NCBI GenBank assembly: GCA_017856815.1
Contig: JAFMEI010000007.1
Coordinates: forward strand, 1 to 33,592
Source: Ilumatobacteraceae bacterium
Lineage (GTDB): Bacteria > Actinomycetota > Acidimicrobiia > Acidimicrobiales > Ilumatobacteraceae
DNA: 33,592 nucleotides
Direction of reading: 5' to 3'
This document shows positions 10,795 to 22,467 of the stretch, piece after piece. The first letter of the stretch is position 1; each line of letters begins with the position of its first letter. The position numbers and the translations under genes were made by a program. Under the pieces are notes generated by a model. The model made no database searches. It was not told the origin of the DNA and saw nothing but the letters and a program-made list of their open reading frames with translations.

Positions 10795-11502
10795 TGTATG
10801 TACGTTGACGTCACAGATGCCACTTTTCAAACCGAAGTGATTGATCGCTCAATGTCCACAGCAGTTGTTGTGGACCTCTGGGCAGAATGGTGCGGTCCTT
10901 GCCGCACACTTGGGCCGATCCTGGAAAAGGTTATTGACGCAACCAATGGGGCCGTGGTCCTAGCCAAGGTTGATGTTGACAAAAACCCAGCAATCGCGCA
11001 GGCATTTCAGGCTCAATCGATTCCTATGGTTGTTGCCATCAAAGACGGACGCCCAGTTAATGGTTTCGTTGGTGCTCAACCCGAACACGTTGTTGCACAA
11101 TTCGTGAGCGAACTCGCACCCAGTGCCGAAGAAGTGATGGTTGGTGATCTCATCGATGCCGGTGATGAAGAGAGTTTGAAGCGCGCCTTAACCATTATTC
11201 CTGGCCACGAAGAAGCAACAGTTGTACTTGCTGATTTGTTGATCACTGCGGGACGCCAAAACGAAGCACTTGAGTGGCTCGCCAAGGTTCCAGAGACGGA
11301 CGCCGTGCGCCACTACGCCGCAATGGCACGGCTCGCAACTAATCCAGTGGATAACTACGACGCCGAACTCGAGCGCCTTTTGCCGAATGTGAAACTTGAT
11401 GAAAATGTGCGTCAAGAGTTTTTGGACATTCTTGAAGCAATGGGTGCGGCAGACCCACGCGTTGCACAGTGGCGTAAACGCCTCACCTCAGCTCTCTACT
11501 AA
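10795..11502 (+). CDS. Thioredoxin-domain protein with C-terminal TPR (YbbN/CnoX-like)
   Basis: LWAEWCGPCRTLGPILEKV with WCGPC redox motif; C-terminal helical repeats (EEATVVLADLLITAGRQNEALEWLAKVPE). Confidence 0.9.
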   Translation, partial: CMYVDVTDATFQTEVIDRSMSTAVVVDLWAEWCGPCRTLGPILEKVIDATNGAVVLAKVDVDKNPAIAQAFQAQSIPMVVAIKDGRPVNGFVGAQPEHVVAQFVSELAPSAEEVMVGDLIDAGDEESLKRALTIIPGHEEATVVLADLLITAGRQNEALEWLAKVPETDAVRHYAAMARLATNPVDNYDAELERLLPNVKLDENVRQEFLDILEAMGAADPRVAQWRKRLTSALY

Positions 11503-11577
11503 TAGCGCCGCAGCCAGATAAGCCTGCGGATTTCCGCGGACTTGAGCGCGAATCGCACTTTTTCTGCGGAGGAGTGC

Positions 11578-12255
11578 ATGGGCGAAGAAACCACATCGCC
11601 AGAATCTAAAGAGGCCACTTGGCGTCCAAATCCGAAAAAGAGTTTTCGCGACCAGCTTGATCAGATTGAAAAATGGCGAAGCTACTTTGGCTGGGAGCGC
11701 ATTGCGCTGGCCATTGCCGGTGTGATCACTTGTGCGATTGCGGGGTGGTGGGTTTTCCACACTCCGCGTGCCCCCGTTGAGCAGAACATCCCATTTGCCA
11801 GCGTGGTCACTCAACCTCCAAAGGAGGTAACCCTGATGGTGCATGTGCTGGGAGCGGTTCAAAGACCCGGTGTTTATTCACTGCCAGACGGTGCGCGTGT
11901 GTTTGAGGCCGTATTTCTTGCGGGTGGTTTTTCCTCTGATGCGGATCAGCCAGCAATAAATCTTGCTGCCACAGTAAGTGACGGCACGCAGATTTATGTG
12001 CCGGTAATAGGTGAGCCACCGCGGAGCCTGCCTGGTGGCAGTGTGGGTGGAGATTCGGCGCCATCCACAGTGAATCTAAACACCGCCAGCGCGCGTGAAC
12101 TCGAAGTGCTGCCCGGAATCGGCCCAACCACAGCTCAGGCAATCATTCGGTACCGAGAGGAAAACGGTCCGTTCGAATCCGTGGAGGAACTCTTAAAGGT
12201 GCAAGGAATTGGTGATGCGAAATTGAACGCGATCAGAGAACTGATATCGCTGTGA
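11578..12255 (+). CDS. comEA: ComEA-like DNA-binding competence protein (TM + SLBB + helix-hairpin-helix)
   Basis: MVHVLGAVQRPGVYSLPDGARVFEAV (SLBB) and VNLNTASARELEVLPGIGPTTAQAIIRYREENGPFESVEELLKVQGIG (HhH); ATG at 11578 has a GGAGG RBS. Confidence 0.92.
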   Translation: MGEETTSPESKEATWRPNPKKSFRDQLDQIEKWRSYFGWERIALAIAGVITCAIAGWWVFHTPRAPVEQNIPFASVVTQPPKEVTLMVHVLGAVQRPGVYSLPDGARVFEAVFLAGGFSSDADQPAINLAATVSDGTQIYVPVIGEPPRSLPGGSVGGDSAPSTVNLNTASARELEVLPGIGPTTAQAIIRYREENGPFESVEELLKVQGIGDAKLNAIRELISL

Positions 12256-12682
12256 TCAAAAGCCCCACGCCAACACCAGCGATAACTGCCAATGCCAGCG
12301 GAACAAACGCAAACATCCATTCGCGCCACGTGGCAATTGGTCGCCCAAGAGTGCGTCGTGTGGCGAAAATTCCAAGACCCGTCCAAAGACCGAAGCTCAG
12401 CACAAATGCCAACACGTATTTCACAGTTGAGCCAGAAGTTGGCGCACCAAAGATCGGCAGGAACGGCATTGCAAGAGTGAGGATTGCGAAGCCCCCGAGT
12501 CCACCGGTTGCGCCATCGACCGTGTTGCTCCACACCAGCCCAAAAAGGGTTGTGGCCAACATCAGAATCATGGCCACCAGATTTCCCTTGCGGCGAATAG
12601 TGCGGCGATGGAAGGCGATGCCGTCAGGCACGAATGGCTTGCGACGAATCGGTCTACTTTCGTCTGCTTTTGCGGTTGCCAT
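12233..12682 (-). CDS. Small integral membrane protein of unknown function (about 4 predicted TM segments)
   Basis: 149 aa with long hydrophobic segments; its 3' end overlaps comEA tail to tail; its start is divergent from comEC. Confidence 0.65.
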   Translation of the reverse strand: MATAKADESRPIRRKPFVPDGIAFHRRTIRRKGNLVAMILMLATTLFGLVWSNTVDGATGGLGGFAILTLAMPFLPIFGAPTSGSTVKYVLAFVLSFGLWTGLGIFATRRTLGRPIATWREWMFAFVPLALAVIAGVGVGLLITAISVL

Positions 12683-12720
12683 GACTCGACTCTATTTGCG
12701 TTGACCCACTGAAAGCCGAC

Positions 12721-13872
12721 ATGCGTGTACGTGTGGTTCGTTTTGCGGTTTGCTGCGTCGCCATTTGGTCCTCATTGTTTGCATTGCGAGCCAAATCCGA
12801 ATGGGACGAACTCAGAAATGTTTCAGGCTTCGATTTTGCTGGCGTTGCCAAACTTGTGACCGATCCTGAGCCGGGTCAATCAACACGAGTTATTTTTGAA
12901 ATTCGCGGCAAACGATTTGTTGCCTACCTATACGGATCGAATGCAGGGCGTGTATCTCGAGCGTTGGCGGGGGAGTCGGTTTATCTTCGTGGTCGAACCA
13001 CTCCCGGAGCCCCGAGTTATCTCGCAGCACGCCATGTCGTTGGCCGGATTGAAGTAGCCAACATTGATGAGCGCGTACATGCGGGCTCTCCCTTGGCTCG
13101 TAGTGCCAACAATGTAAGGCGCGCAATCACTGAAGGTGCGGGGTCGATGTCGCCGGCTAATGCCGCTTTGTTCACGGGTTTGGTTATCGGCGATGATCGC
13201 AACCAGTCGCAGGCAATGATTGCGGATTTTCGCAAAGCTGGCATGTCACATCTGACCGCGGTCTCAGGCCAGAATGTCGCATTCATTCTTTCGGTGTTTG
13301 CCCCGTTGCTAGTGCGACTCGCACCACGGCGTCGAATGGCTGCAACTCTGCTCATCGTTGGTTGGTTCGTTCTCCTGACTCGTGCTGAGCCGTCTGTCTT
13401 GCGTGCTGCTGGAATGTCCATGATCAGTGCGCACGGATATATGCGGGGTCAACGCGTTCGCACAGTGGGCGCACTGGGTGCATGCGTTTCAGTGTTGTTG
13501 TTGGTTGACCCATTGCTTGCATGGTCACCAGGTTGGTGGTTGTCGGTGTCGGCATCACTGGGTATATGTACTCTGGCAAAACCCATCGCTGACCGAATTC
13601 CTGGTAACCGTATTGCCGAGTTGCTTGCTGCAACCCTTGCTGCCCAGATCGCCACGCTCCCGGTGAGCCTTTTGTACTTTGGGCAGTTGGCACCACTTGG
13701 TCTCTTTGCCAACGTACTCACCGTGCCAGTGGCGGGATTAGTGATGTTGGTCGGGTTCCCGCTCGGGCTTATTGCGGGGTTGGGTCCCGAATCAATTGCA
13801 TCAATTGTCATTTATCCAGTTGAGATTGCCGTTGCATGGATAGCGCTTGTTGCGCGGTTGTTTTCATTGTGA
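12721..13872 (+). CDS. comEC: ComEC/Rec2-family competence membrane protein, short form (DUF4131-like + competence domain, no MBL domain)
   Basis: ALFTGLVIGDDRNQSQAMIADFRKAGMSHLTAVSGQNVAFIL is the classic ComEC competence motif; TGA at 13872 is followed directly by holA. Confidence 0.9.
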   Translation: MRVRVVRFAVCCVAIWSSLFALRAKSEWDELRNVSGFDFAGVAKLVTDPEPGQSTRVIFEIRGKRFVAYLYGSNAGRVSRALAGESVYLRGRTTPGAPSYLAARHVVGRIEVANIDERVHAGSPLARSANNVRRAITEGAGSMSPANAALFTGLVIGDDRNQSQAMIADFRKAGMSHLTAVSGQNVAFILSVFAPLLVRLAPRRRMAATLLIVGWFVLLTRAEPSVLRAAGMSMISAHGYMRGQRVRTVGALGACVSVLLLVDPLLAWSPGWWLSVSASLGICTLAKPIADRIPGNRIAELLAATLAAQIATLPVSLLYFGQLAPLGLFANVLTVPVAGLVMLVGFPLGLIAGLGPESIASIVIYPVEIAVAWIALVARLFSL

Positions 13873-13900
13873 GGCGACACCTATGTGCGAGAGTTGAAGC

Positions 13901-14923
13901 ATGCCGGTTCATCTGATCACGGGTGATGACCCAAGTCTCATCAGCGCCCAAATCACTCAGACTGTTGCTTCCTTGGCCGGCGACAACGACACCGCATCGG
14001 TGCTTGAAGACCTAGATCTAGGTGCGGACACCATCGATGAGCGAGAGCACGCAGTCAATCTGGTGATTGCATCACTCGCCACTCCAGCGTTCCTCACTCC
14101 ATTACGAATTGTGCTTGTACGTAATCTCCAGGCACCCACTGCTGCAGAACTCGGCTCCATCGCGGCAATACTCCCCGACATTGATTCCACGGTCGAGGCA
14201 ATATTCGTGTCGCAAGGTGGTCGATTGGCCAAGGCATTCACTGATGCGTTCAAGGGAGTGGGTGGTGTGGAAATCGCCACCAAAGTTCCTGATCGGCAAA
14301 AGGAGCGATCGTTGTGGGTCGAGGAGCAATTCAGTCATGCGGGTTTGAAGTACGAGCCAGGTGCGATTGCTGCGGTGATGAGCTGGATCGGTAACGAGCC
14401 GGGTCGGTTGATGAGTGTGATTGACACCTTGAAATCCACCTTTGGAGTCAAAGCGAAGCTTTCAGCCGACGACATCGCACCTTTTCTGGGTGCGGCTGGG
14501 TCCGTTGCGCCTTGGGATCTAACCGATCCAATTGACAATGGTGACTCTCGAAGAGCGCTCACGATGCTTGCTCGCATGCTTGCAGGGAATGCTTATGCCG
14601 CGATGCAGATCATGGCCATCCTGCGCGGGCACTACGAGCCGATGCTGCAACTCGATGGGGCGGTAGTGGCCAACATGGATGACGTTGAGTACCTGACCGG
14701 CAAGAAAGGTTTTCGCGCTGAGAAAATCTGGTCACAGCAACGCAGGCTTGGAAGTGAGGGAGTGTTTCGCGCCATCGAACTACTGGCTGAGGCCGATATC
14801 GATCTGCGTGGCGGAAAAGATTGGGACGACAACCTCGTCTTGGAAGTTCTAGTGGCGCGACTCGCGCGCTTGTCACCACCAGCGGCTAAGAGCCAAGGGC
14901 GACGAGTTACTTCGAAGCGTTGA
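13901..14923 (+). CDS. holA: DNA polymerase III subunit delta
   Basis: MPVHLITGDDPSLISAQI, LWVEEQFSHAGLKYEPGAIAAVMSWIGNEPGRLMSVIDTLKSTFG, position between comEC and rpsT. Confidence 0.9.
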   Translation: MPVHLITGDDPSLISAQITQTVASLAGDNDTASVLEDLDLGADTIDEREHAVNLVIASLATPAFLTPLRIVLVRNLQAPTAAELGSIAAILPDIDSTVEAIFVSQGGRLAKAFTDAFKGVGGVEIATKVPDRQKERSLWVEEQFSHAGLKYEPGAIAAVMSWIGNEPGRLMSVIDTLKSTFGVKAKLSADDIAPFLGAAGSVAPWDLTDPIDNGDSRRALTMLARMLAGNAYAAMQIMAILRGHYEPMLQLDGAVVANMDDVEYLTGKKGFRAEKIWSQQRRLGSEGVFRAIELLAEADIDLRGGKDWDDNLVLEVLVARLARLSPPAAKSQGRRVTSKR

Positions 14924-15161
14924 GCTTCTTCATGAGGCGGCTCTTACGGCGTGCGGCCTCATTCTTGTGAATCACACCCTTGGCTGCTGCCATGTCGAGG
15001 CGCTTCACTGCAGTACGAAGATCTGCGTCAGCATTCTCTGATCCCGCGCTGCTAAGAGCCTTCTTAGTGCGGGTCTTCAATTCGCTCTTTACCGCTTTGT
15101 TGCGCTCTTCGCGCTTTGCGTTGGTAAGAACTCGCTTTTTCTGACTCTTGATATTCGCCAC
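14907..15161 (-). CDS. rpsT: 30S ribosomal protein S20
   Basis: (V/M)ANIKSQKKRVLTNAKREERNKAVKSELKTRTKKAL...MAAAKGVIHKNEAARRKSRLMKKL; likely GTG start at 15161 giving 84 aa. Confidence 0.95.
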   Translation of the reverse strand: MANIKSQKKRVLTNAKREERNKAVKSELKTRTKKALSSAGSENADADLRTAVKRLDMAAAKGVIHKNEAARRKSRLMKKLNASK

Positions 15162-15196
15162 TGCTGGCAACCTCTCGGTGTTGGTCCGGATGGAAT

Positions 15197-15208
15197 GAAA
15201 ACGTTTTC
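15197..15208. promoter_or_regulatory. Perfect 12-bp palindrome GAAAACGTTTTC, possible operator in the rpsT/lepA intergenic region
   Basis: Exact self-complementary sequence 36 bp upstream of the rpsT start; AAAACGTTTT resembles LacI-family operators. Confidence 0.35.
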
Positions 15209-15305
15209 CCTTATTTGGGAGCCTTGAAAGGCTAGCAAGAAGCACTCTGCGAGCCCAACCCACGAAGATGAGACGCAAAAGCGCTCAGGAACCTTATTTA
15301 CAAGG

Positions 15306-17114
<1,809 letters not shown>

Positions 17115-17116
17115 CC

Positions 17117-18316
17117 GTGTCGGATTCCGGCGCCACCTTTAGGTCCCTCAAGCATCGCAATGCACAGCTGTTCTTTTTTGGCTTGATGATTTCCAATGTC
17201 GGCTCGTGGATGCAGCTGACAGCAACCTCAGTTCTCTTGTATGAACTGACTGGCGATGCAACCACACTTGGCGTCAACGCTGCTGCTCAGTTTCTTCCGA
17301 TGTTGCTGCTTGGTATTTGGGCCGGGGCAATTGCTGATCGCGTGAATCGCCGCCGTTTAACAATGATCACCCAGGCAGGCATGGCGTTGCAGGCATTCCT
17401 TCTCGCTGGCATGGTGTTGATTGGAAACGTAAATGCGCCCGCGGTTTACCTGCTGTCGCTTTTTCTCGGCGTGGTCAGCGCGATTGACAACCCGGCCCGA
17501 CGTGGTCTTGTGATTGAACTCGTAGAGAAAGATGACATTTCAAATGCCATGTCACTGAACACCGCAGTGATGACCGGGTCACGAATCTTTGGACCAGCGT
17601 TGGCGGCGTTATTGATTGGACCACTCGGACCAGGATGGTTGTTCTTTGGCAATGGTGTTTCATTCGCTGCATTGATTGGCTCGATTGCGGCAATTGACGA
17701 GCGCAAGCTCTACCGCACGCCTCCGGCACCACCTGGTGGCACTCCAGTACGCGACGCATTTCGGTATGTACGTGGCCACTCAGAACTGTTTCCAGTTTTC
17801 ATTACTTTCTCAGTGGTGGCAACGTTTGCTTTCAACTACAACGTCTCGCTTCCCAAACTCGCTGATCAACGATGGGATTCCCCAGACGCGTACGGTTGGT
17901 TGTTGGCCGCAGTGAGTTTTGGAAGTCTGCTCGGTGCATTGGTTGGCGCAAGGCAGCACACGCTCACATATAAGTGGTTCACACTCGCTGGGGTAATGCT
18001 GGCAGTGGGGAATATCTCAATGGCATGGGCGCCGAATCTGCCCCTTGCATTTATTGCGGCACTGCCTCTTGGTGCGGGAGGCGCAGCGTTTGTCGCAGCC
18101 AGTAATTCGATCTCGCAGTACGACGCCCCGCCTGATATGCGCAGTCGGATGCTCGCACTCGTGGCCGTGGCGTTTCTGGGTTCAACACCGATTGGTGGTC
18201 CGATAACTGGTTGGGTAGCGGATCACGTGAGTGTTGAGTGGTCGCTTGGCTATGGCGGGGTCATAACCTTTGGATGCATGGCATGGTTGGCATTTAGAAC
18301 GGACGTGGTGAAGTGA
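17117..18316 (+). CDS. MFS transporter (MFS_3/EntS-like)
   Basis: FRSLKHRNAQLFFFGLMISNVGSWMQLTATSVLLYELTG...GIWAGAIADRVNRRRL; about 12 hydrophobic segments; GTG start at 17117 likely (TTG 17111 alternative). Confidence 0.9.
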   Translation: MSDSGATFRSLKHRNAQLFFFGLMISNVGSWMQLTATSVLLYELTGDATTLGVNAAAQFLPMLLLGIWAGAIADRVNRRRLTMITQAGMALQAFLLAGMVLIGNVNAPAVYLLSLFLGVVSAIDNPARRGLVIELVEKDDISNAMSLNTAVMTGSRIFGPALAALLIGPLGPGWLFFGNGVSFAALIGSIAAIDERKLYRTPPAPPGGTPVRDAFRYVRGHSELFPVFITFSVVATFAFNYNVSLPKLADQRWDSPDAYGWLLAAVSFGSLLGALVGARQHTLTYKWFTLAGVMLAVGNISMAWAPNLPLAFIAALPLGAGGAAFVAASNSISQYDAPPDMRSRMLALVAVAFLGSTPIGGPITGWVADHVSVEWSLGYGGVITFGCMAWLAFRTDVVK

Positions 18317-19653
18317 GCACGGCGATTCACTGGTTTCGTCGTGATCTTCGGGTGGCCGATAACCCATCGTTGGTTGCTGCGTGCACACACGGTGAAGTGA
18401 TCCCTGTTTTCATTCTCGATCCAGAATTCATGGACCGGCCCGTTACGCCCCGAACACACTTTCTGTTTGCTGCGTTGCGCTCGCTGAATGAATCTCTCGG
18501 TGGCTCGTTGGTACTACGAACCGGTGCGCCAGCTGAGGTGTTGTCTGAACTGGCGCGGGCAACCGGCGCCACAGACGTTTATTGCGCGAAAGATTTCGCA
18601 CCATATGGGCGGCGACGCGACACAGAAGTTGCTGCGGCCCTGAAAGCGCATGGAGTGAAACTTCGAGGAGTTGGTGCACCATACGCGGTTGATCCTGGTG
18701 TGGTGCTAAAGGATGACGGCACGCCGCTTGCTGTTTTTACGCCATATTTCAAGCGTTGGATGAATGTCGGATGGGCAGATCCAATTGAGACTCCAAAAGC
18801 ATGCTGGGCAACTGGTGTTGGATCCGAAAACTTGCCCGACATCGAAATAATCCCGCACTCGATTCCCGCAGCAAGTGAGAAAGCCGCATGGGAACGGTGG
18901 GATGTTTTCGCTGGAACTGCACTCGCTAGCTATCCCGAAAATCGAAATTCACCCGGTGTCGATGGCACGAGCATGATGTCGCCATACCTGAGATTCGGTT
19001 TAGTGCATCCACGTCAACTGCTTGCAGAATCTCACCCCCATGACGTGAATAAGAGTTTTGTGAGCGAGATCTGCTGGCGCGAGTTCTACGCGGACGTGAT
19101 GTTCAATAAACCACAGACAGCGTGGGAAAACTTGCAAACAAAGATGAATGTGCTCCCACATGACACTGGGCCAATCGCCGACGAGAGATTTAAAGCGTGG
19201 TGTGCTGGGCGCACCGGCTATCCAATCGTTGATGCTGGTATGCGTCAGATGCTTGCCACGGGTTGGATGCACAATCGAGTGCGCATGATCGTTGCGAGTT
19301 TTCTCGTGAAAGATCTGCATCTACCGTGGCAATGGGGCGCGCGTTACTTTATGCGTCACCTTGTAGATGGTGACTTGGCTTCGAATAATCACGGCTGGCA
19401 ATGGACTGCTGGCACGGGCACCGATGCGGCCCCTTATTTCCGAGTTTTTAATCCGACAACGCAATCAGAGAAATTTGATCCAACTGGGGAATACATCCGT
19501 AGGTGGGTGCCAGAACTTGAAGATTGCCAAGCAATTCATGCCCCTGAGACCGCTGACGCGGGTATCCCTTCGGGCTATGTGGCGCCGATAGTGGACCATT
19601 CTGTGGAGCGAGATGAGTCGCTTCGCAGATACAAAATCGTGTCGGGCAAATAA
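18313..19653 (+). CDS. phr: Deoxyribodipyrimidine photolyase/cryptochrome family protein
   Basis: IHWFRRDLRVADNPSL, ICWREFYADVMF, WMHNRVRMIVASFLVKDLHLPWQWGARYFMRHLVDGDLASNNHGWQWTAGTGTDAAPYFRVFNP. Confidence 0.95.
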   Translation: MSTAIHWFRRDLRVADNPSLVAACTHGEVIPVFILDPEFMDRPVTPRTHFLFAALRSLNESLGGSLVLRTGAPAEVLSELARATGATDVYCAKDFAPYGRRRDTEVAAALKAHGVKLRGVGAPYAVDPGVVLKDDGTPLAVFTPYFKRWMNVGWADPIETPKACWATGVGSENLPDIEIIPHSIPAASEKAAWERWDVFAGTALASYPENRNSPGVDGTSMMSPYLRFGLVHPRQLLAESHPHDVNKSFVSEICWREFYADVMFNKPQTAWENLQTKMNVLPHDTGPIADERFKAWCAGRTGYPIVDAGMRQMLATGWMHNRVRMIVASFLVKDLHLPWQWGARYFMRHLVDGDLASNNHGWQWTAGTGTDAAPYFRVFNPTTQSEKFDPTGEYIRRWVPELEDCQAIHAPETADAGIPSGYVAPIVDHSVERDESLRRYKIVSGK

Positions 19654-19658
19654 ACTCA

Positions 19659-20660
19659 ATGCCGATGTTGGACGAGCGCAAGACCGCGATTCTGATGGCT
19701 GTTGTGCAGGAGTACATCGCCACGGCTCAACCCGTCGGCTCATCGCACATCGCCCAGGTCTCAGGAATCAAGGTTTCGCCGGCAACTGTGCGAAACGATA
19801 TGGCTTCGCTTGAACAAGATGGTTACCTTGCTCAGCCGCACACTTCTGCGGGTCGGGTGCCTACAGATAAGGGATATCGGTTGTTCGTTGATCAGATCGC
19901 GCCACAGGGCGGTGTTGATGACCAGACTCGTCAACAAGTCGGCACATTCTTTGATTCAACACATGGCCGCCTTGAAGAACTGCTTCAGAACACAACGCAC
20001 CTTCTTGCGGACCTCACTAAATATGCCGCTGTCGCAGTCGGTCCCAAAGCTGAAGTAGCGGTAATGCGCTCAGTACAAGTGGTTGGATTGAGTGCGTCGA
20101 ACGCAACCGTTGTGGTGGTGCTCTCAAATGGTTCGGTTGAAAGTTCCACGATTGAGCTTCCTGATGGTGCGGGCCAAAACCATTTGGGGGCTGCAACCGT
20201 GCATCTTTCAAACGCGCTCGTGGGTAAATCAATGTCGGGTGAAATCAACGTGATGGCAACCGGCGAGGATCTCGTTGATGCGATCTGTAAACGCGCGATG
20301 GACGCAATCGTCTCTCACGCCACAGATCAACCGGTCTACATGGGCGGCGCCAGTGCGATGGCCAGAGCATTCGATGCGGTCGATACGGTACGGGCGATTC
20401 TCGGCACCCTTGAGCAGCAATATGTGGTTGTCTCACTCGTGCGCGATGTTCTCGGTCGAGGATTGAGCGTGGCCATCGGCGGTGAGCACGGTGTTGAGCC
20501 CTTGGCAGCGTGTTCTGTGATCGTTGCTCCCGTAGTCGCTGACGGTGAACACATTGGCACGGTTGGAGTTCTGGGGCCCACGCGCATGAACTACCCGAAG
20601 GCGATGGCCACCGTGGGTGTTGTGAGTGATGAACTCGGCCGACGGCTGTCGGAAAGCTGA
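19659..20660 (+). CDS. hrcA: Heat-inducible transcription repressor HrcA
   Basis: MLDERKTAILMAVVQEYIATAQPVGSSHIAQ...KVSPATVRNDMASLEQDGYLAQPHTSAGRVPTDKGYRLFVD. Confidence 0.97.
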   Translation: MPMLDERKTAILMAVVQEYIATAQPVGSSHIAQVSGIKVSPATVRNDMASLEQDGYLAQPHTSAGRVPTDKGYRLFVDQIAPQGGVDDQTRQQVGTFFDSTHGRLEELLQNTTHLLADLTKYAAVAVGPKAEVAVMRSVQVVGLSASNATVVVVLSNGSVESSTIELPDGAGQNHLGAATVHLSNALVGKSMSGEINVMATGEDLVDAICKRAMDAIVSHATDQPVYMGGASAMARAFDAVDTVRAILGTLEQQYVVVSLVRDVLGRGLSVAIGGEHGVEPLAACSVIVAPVVADGEHIGTVGVLGPTRMNYPKAMATVGVVSDELGRRLSES

Positions 20661-20666
20661 TCTCAG

Positions 20667-21794
20667 ATGGCAGCCGATTTTTACAAAGTACTTGGTGTGC
20701 AACGCAACGCCTCGTCTGATGCCATCAAAAAGGCTTATCGAGTGAAGGCTCGTGAATTTCACCCTGATTCAAATCCAGATGATCCTCAGGCAGAAGAGCG
20801 TTTTAAAGAAGTTGCGCGTGCATATGAAGTGCTGTCGGATCCGGATTCGCGCGCTCGTTATGACCGTTTTGGCGAAGACGGACTCAGCGGCGCTGGCATG
20901 GCTGACGGGTTTGGTGCCGGTGGCCTCGGTGACCTTTTCGGTTCAATTTTTGGCGATGCGTTTTCCTTCACGGGAGGTGCACAGTCAGGGCCGCCGCGGG
21001 GTCAGGACATTGAGGCATATGCCGATATCTCGCTCGCACATGTGATCACCGGTGGCGCGGTACCAGTAGAAGTTCGCACGGCGGTGCGCTGCGACGACTG
21101 CAATGGCTCTGGCGCGGGTGAAGGCACCAAACCTGTGAGTTGTAGCGATTGTGCGGGCACGGGGCAGCAGCGCAGAGTGCGTAACAGCATGCTTGGCCAA
21201 ATGATCACCACTTCGCCTTGTCAACGCTGTGGCGGCATAGGGGAAGTCGTGGTTACGCCGTGCAAGTCGTGTGGTGGCGACGGCCGCAAGATCACCAACG
21301 TGACCTACCAAGTGGACATTCCCGCCGGGGTCGATACCGGGCAAACCCTGCGTCTAAGCGGATGTGGGGCAGTTGGACCGCGCGGTGGTGGCACTGGAGA
21401 CTTGTACGTACATGCGCGTGTTGCGCGCGATGAAATTTTCTCCCGCGATGGCTTTGACCTTGTCACGGTGCTTCCGATCAGTTTTGCTCAAGCAGTTCTT
21501 GGGCTCACCATGAACATCAACACTTTCGACGGCGAGAAGAAGCTCACGGTGCCAAAAGGTACGCAGCCTCACACGGAATTAGTAATGCCAGGGCTTGGTA
21601 TTCCAAGACTTAACCAGCGGGGTCGGGCTGGTGGTCGTGGTGATCTGCGTGTGATTGTCACAGTTGAAGTGCCAACCAAGCCGAGCACAGAAGAGCTCGA
21701 GTTAATAATGCGTCTGGCGGAACTAAATGGCGACGACACAGGCGATGGCTCCAAGAGCCTGATCGATCGACTAAAGCGGCCTCGGCGTGATTGA
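20667..21794 (+). CDS. dnaJ: Molecular chaperone DnaJ
   Basis: J domain with HPD ([31 protein letters not shown]), four CxxCxGxG-type zinc-binding repeats, C-terminal substrate-binding domain. Confidence 0.96.
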   Translation: MAADFYKVLGVQRNASSDAIKKAYRVKAREFHPDSNPDDPQAEERFKEVARAYEVLSDPDSRARYDRFGEDGLSGAGMADGFGAGGLGDLFGSIFGDAFSFTGGAQSGPPRGQDIEAYADISLAHVITGGAVPVEVRTAVRCDDCNGSGAGEGTKPVSCSDCAGTGQQRRVRNSMLGQMITTSPCQRCGGIGEVVVTPCKSCGGDGRKITNVTYQVDIPAGVDTGQTLRLSGCGAVGPRGGGTGDLYVHARVARDEIFSRDGFDLVTVLPISFAQAVLGLTMNINTFDGEKKLTVPKGTQPHTELVMPGLGIPRLNQRGRAGGRGDLRVIVTVEVPTKPSTEELELIMRLAELNGDDTGDGSKSLIDRLKRPRRD

Positions 21795-22467
21795 CGAACT
21801 CCGAAACAGTGCGGGTCACTGTTTCGTGGCCGATCTTCAGTATCCAGTTCTGGAAGAAGTTGACCTTCATCATCTACGCAAGGTACTTCGAGTGCGTGAC
21901 GGCGAGCGCATAACTCTTAGTGACGGCAATGGGAATTGGTGCAGTGCCTACTTCACAAAGTCAGGGATCTTGCGTGATGGTGAGATTTTTGTGACACCTC
22001 ATCCCGTACATAGTCGTATCGCAGTTGTTCCTCTAAAGAGTGATCGCACTGAACTCGTTGTCCAAAAAGCAACCGAGATTGGAATCAGTGAGATTGTCAT
22101 TGTTGAGCCCACTGCGCGCTCAATTGTTCGGTGGGATGAACGCAAAGAGAAGTCTGAGATGCAACGCCTTGGCCGCATAGCTCGGGAGGCTTCAATGCAA
22201 TCGCGTCGAGTGTTCTTGCCTCACTTGAGCGGGCCAAAGCCGCTTAAAGAATTGGCTGGAGATGGTTTTGCCGTGGCCGAGCCTGGCGCAAGAGGAAATT
22301 TCTCAGGGCTTGCAGTTTTGATCGGGCCCGAGGGTGGTTTCACCGAAGAAGAGTTGGGGCTATTCAGAGACTCTGTAGATCTCGGGCAGACAATTCTGCG
22401 CGCAGAGACTGCAGCGATTGTTGCATCAGCATTAGTGATGTCAAATGCAAAGCGGGTGATCCAATGA
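21787..22467 (+). CDS. rsmE: 16S rRNA (uracil(1498)-N(3))-methyltransferase
   Basis: [64 protein letters not shown]; overlaps dnaJ. Confidence 0.93.
   Translation: MIDELRNSAGHCFVADLQYPVLEEVDLHHLRKVLRVRDGERITLSDGNGNWCSAYFTKSGILRDGEIFVTPHPVHSRIAVVPLKSDRTELVVQKATEIGISEIVIVEPTARSIVRWDERKEKSEMQRLGRIAREASMQSRRVFLPHLSGPKPLKELAGDGFAVAEPGARGNFSGLAVLIGPEGGFTEEELGLFRDSVDLGQTILRAETAAIVASALVMSNAKRVIQ

Noticed and set aside
10741-10830. N-terminal extension of the PAC2 ORF
   Set aside because: Overlaps the start of the divergent thioredoxin gene; GTG at 10740 fits better.
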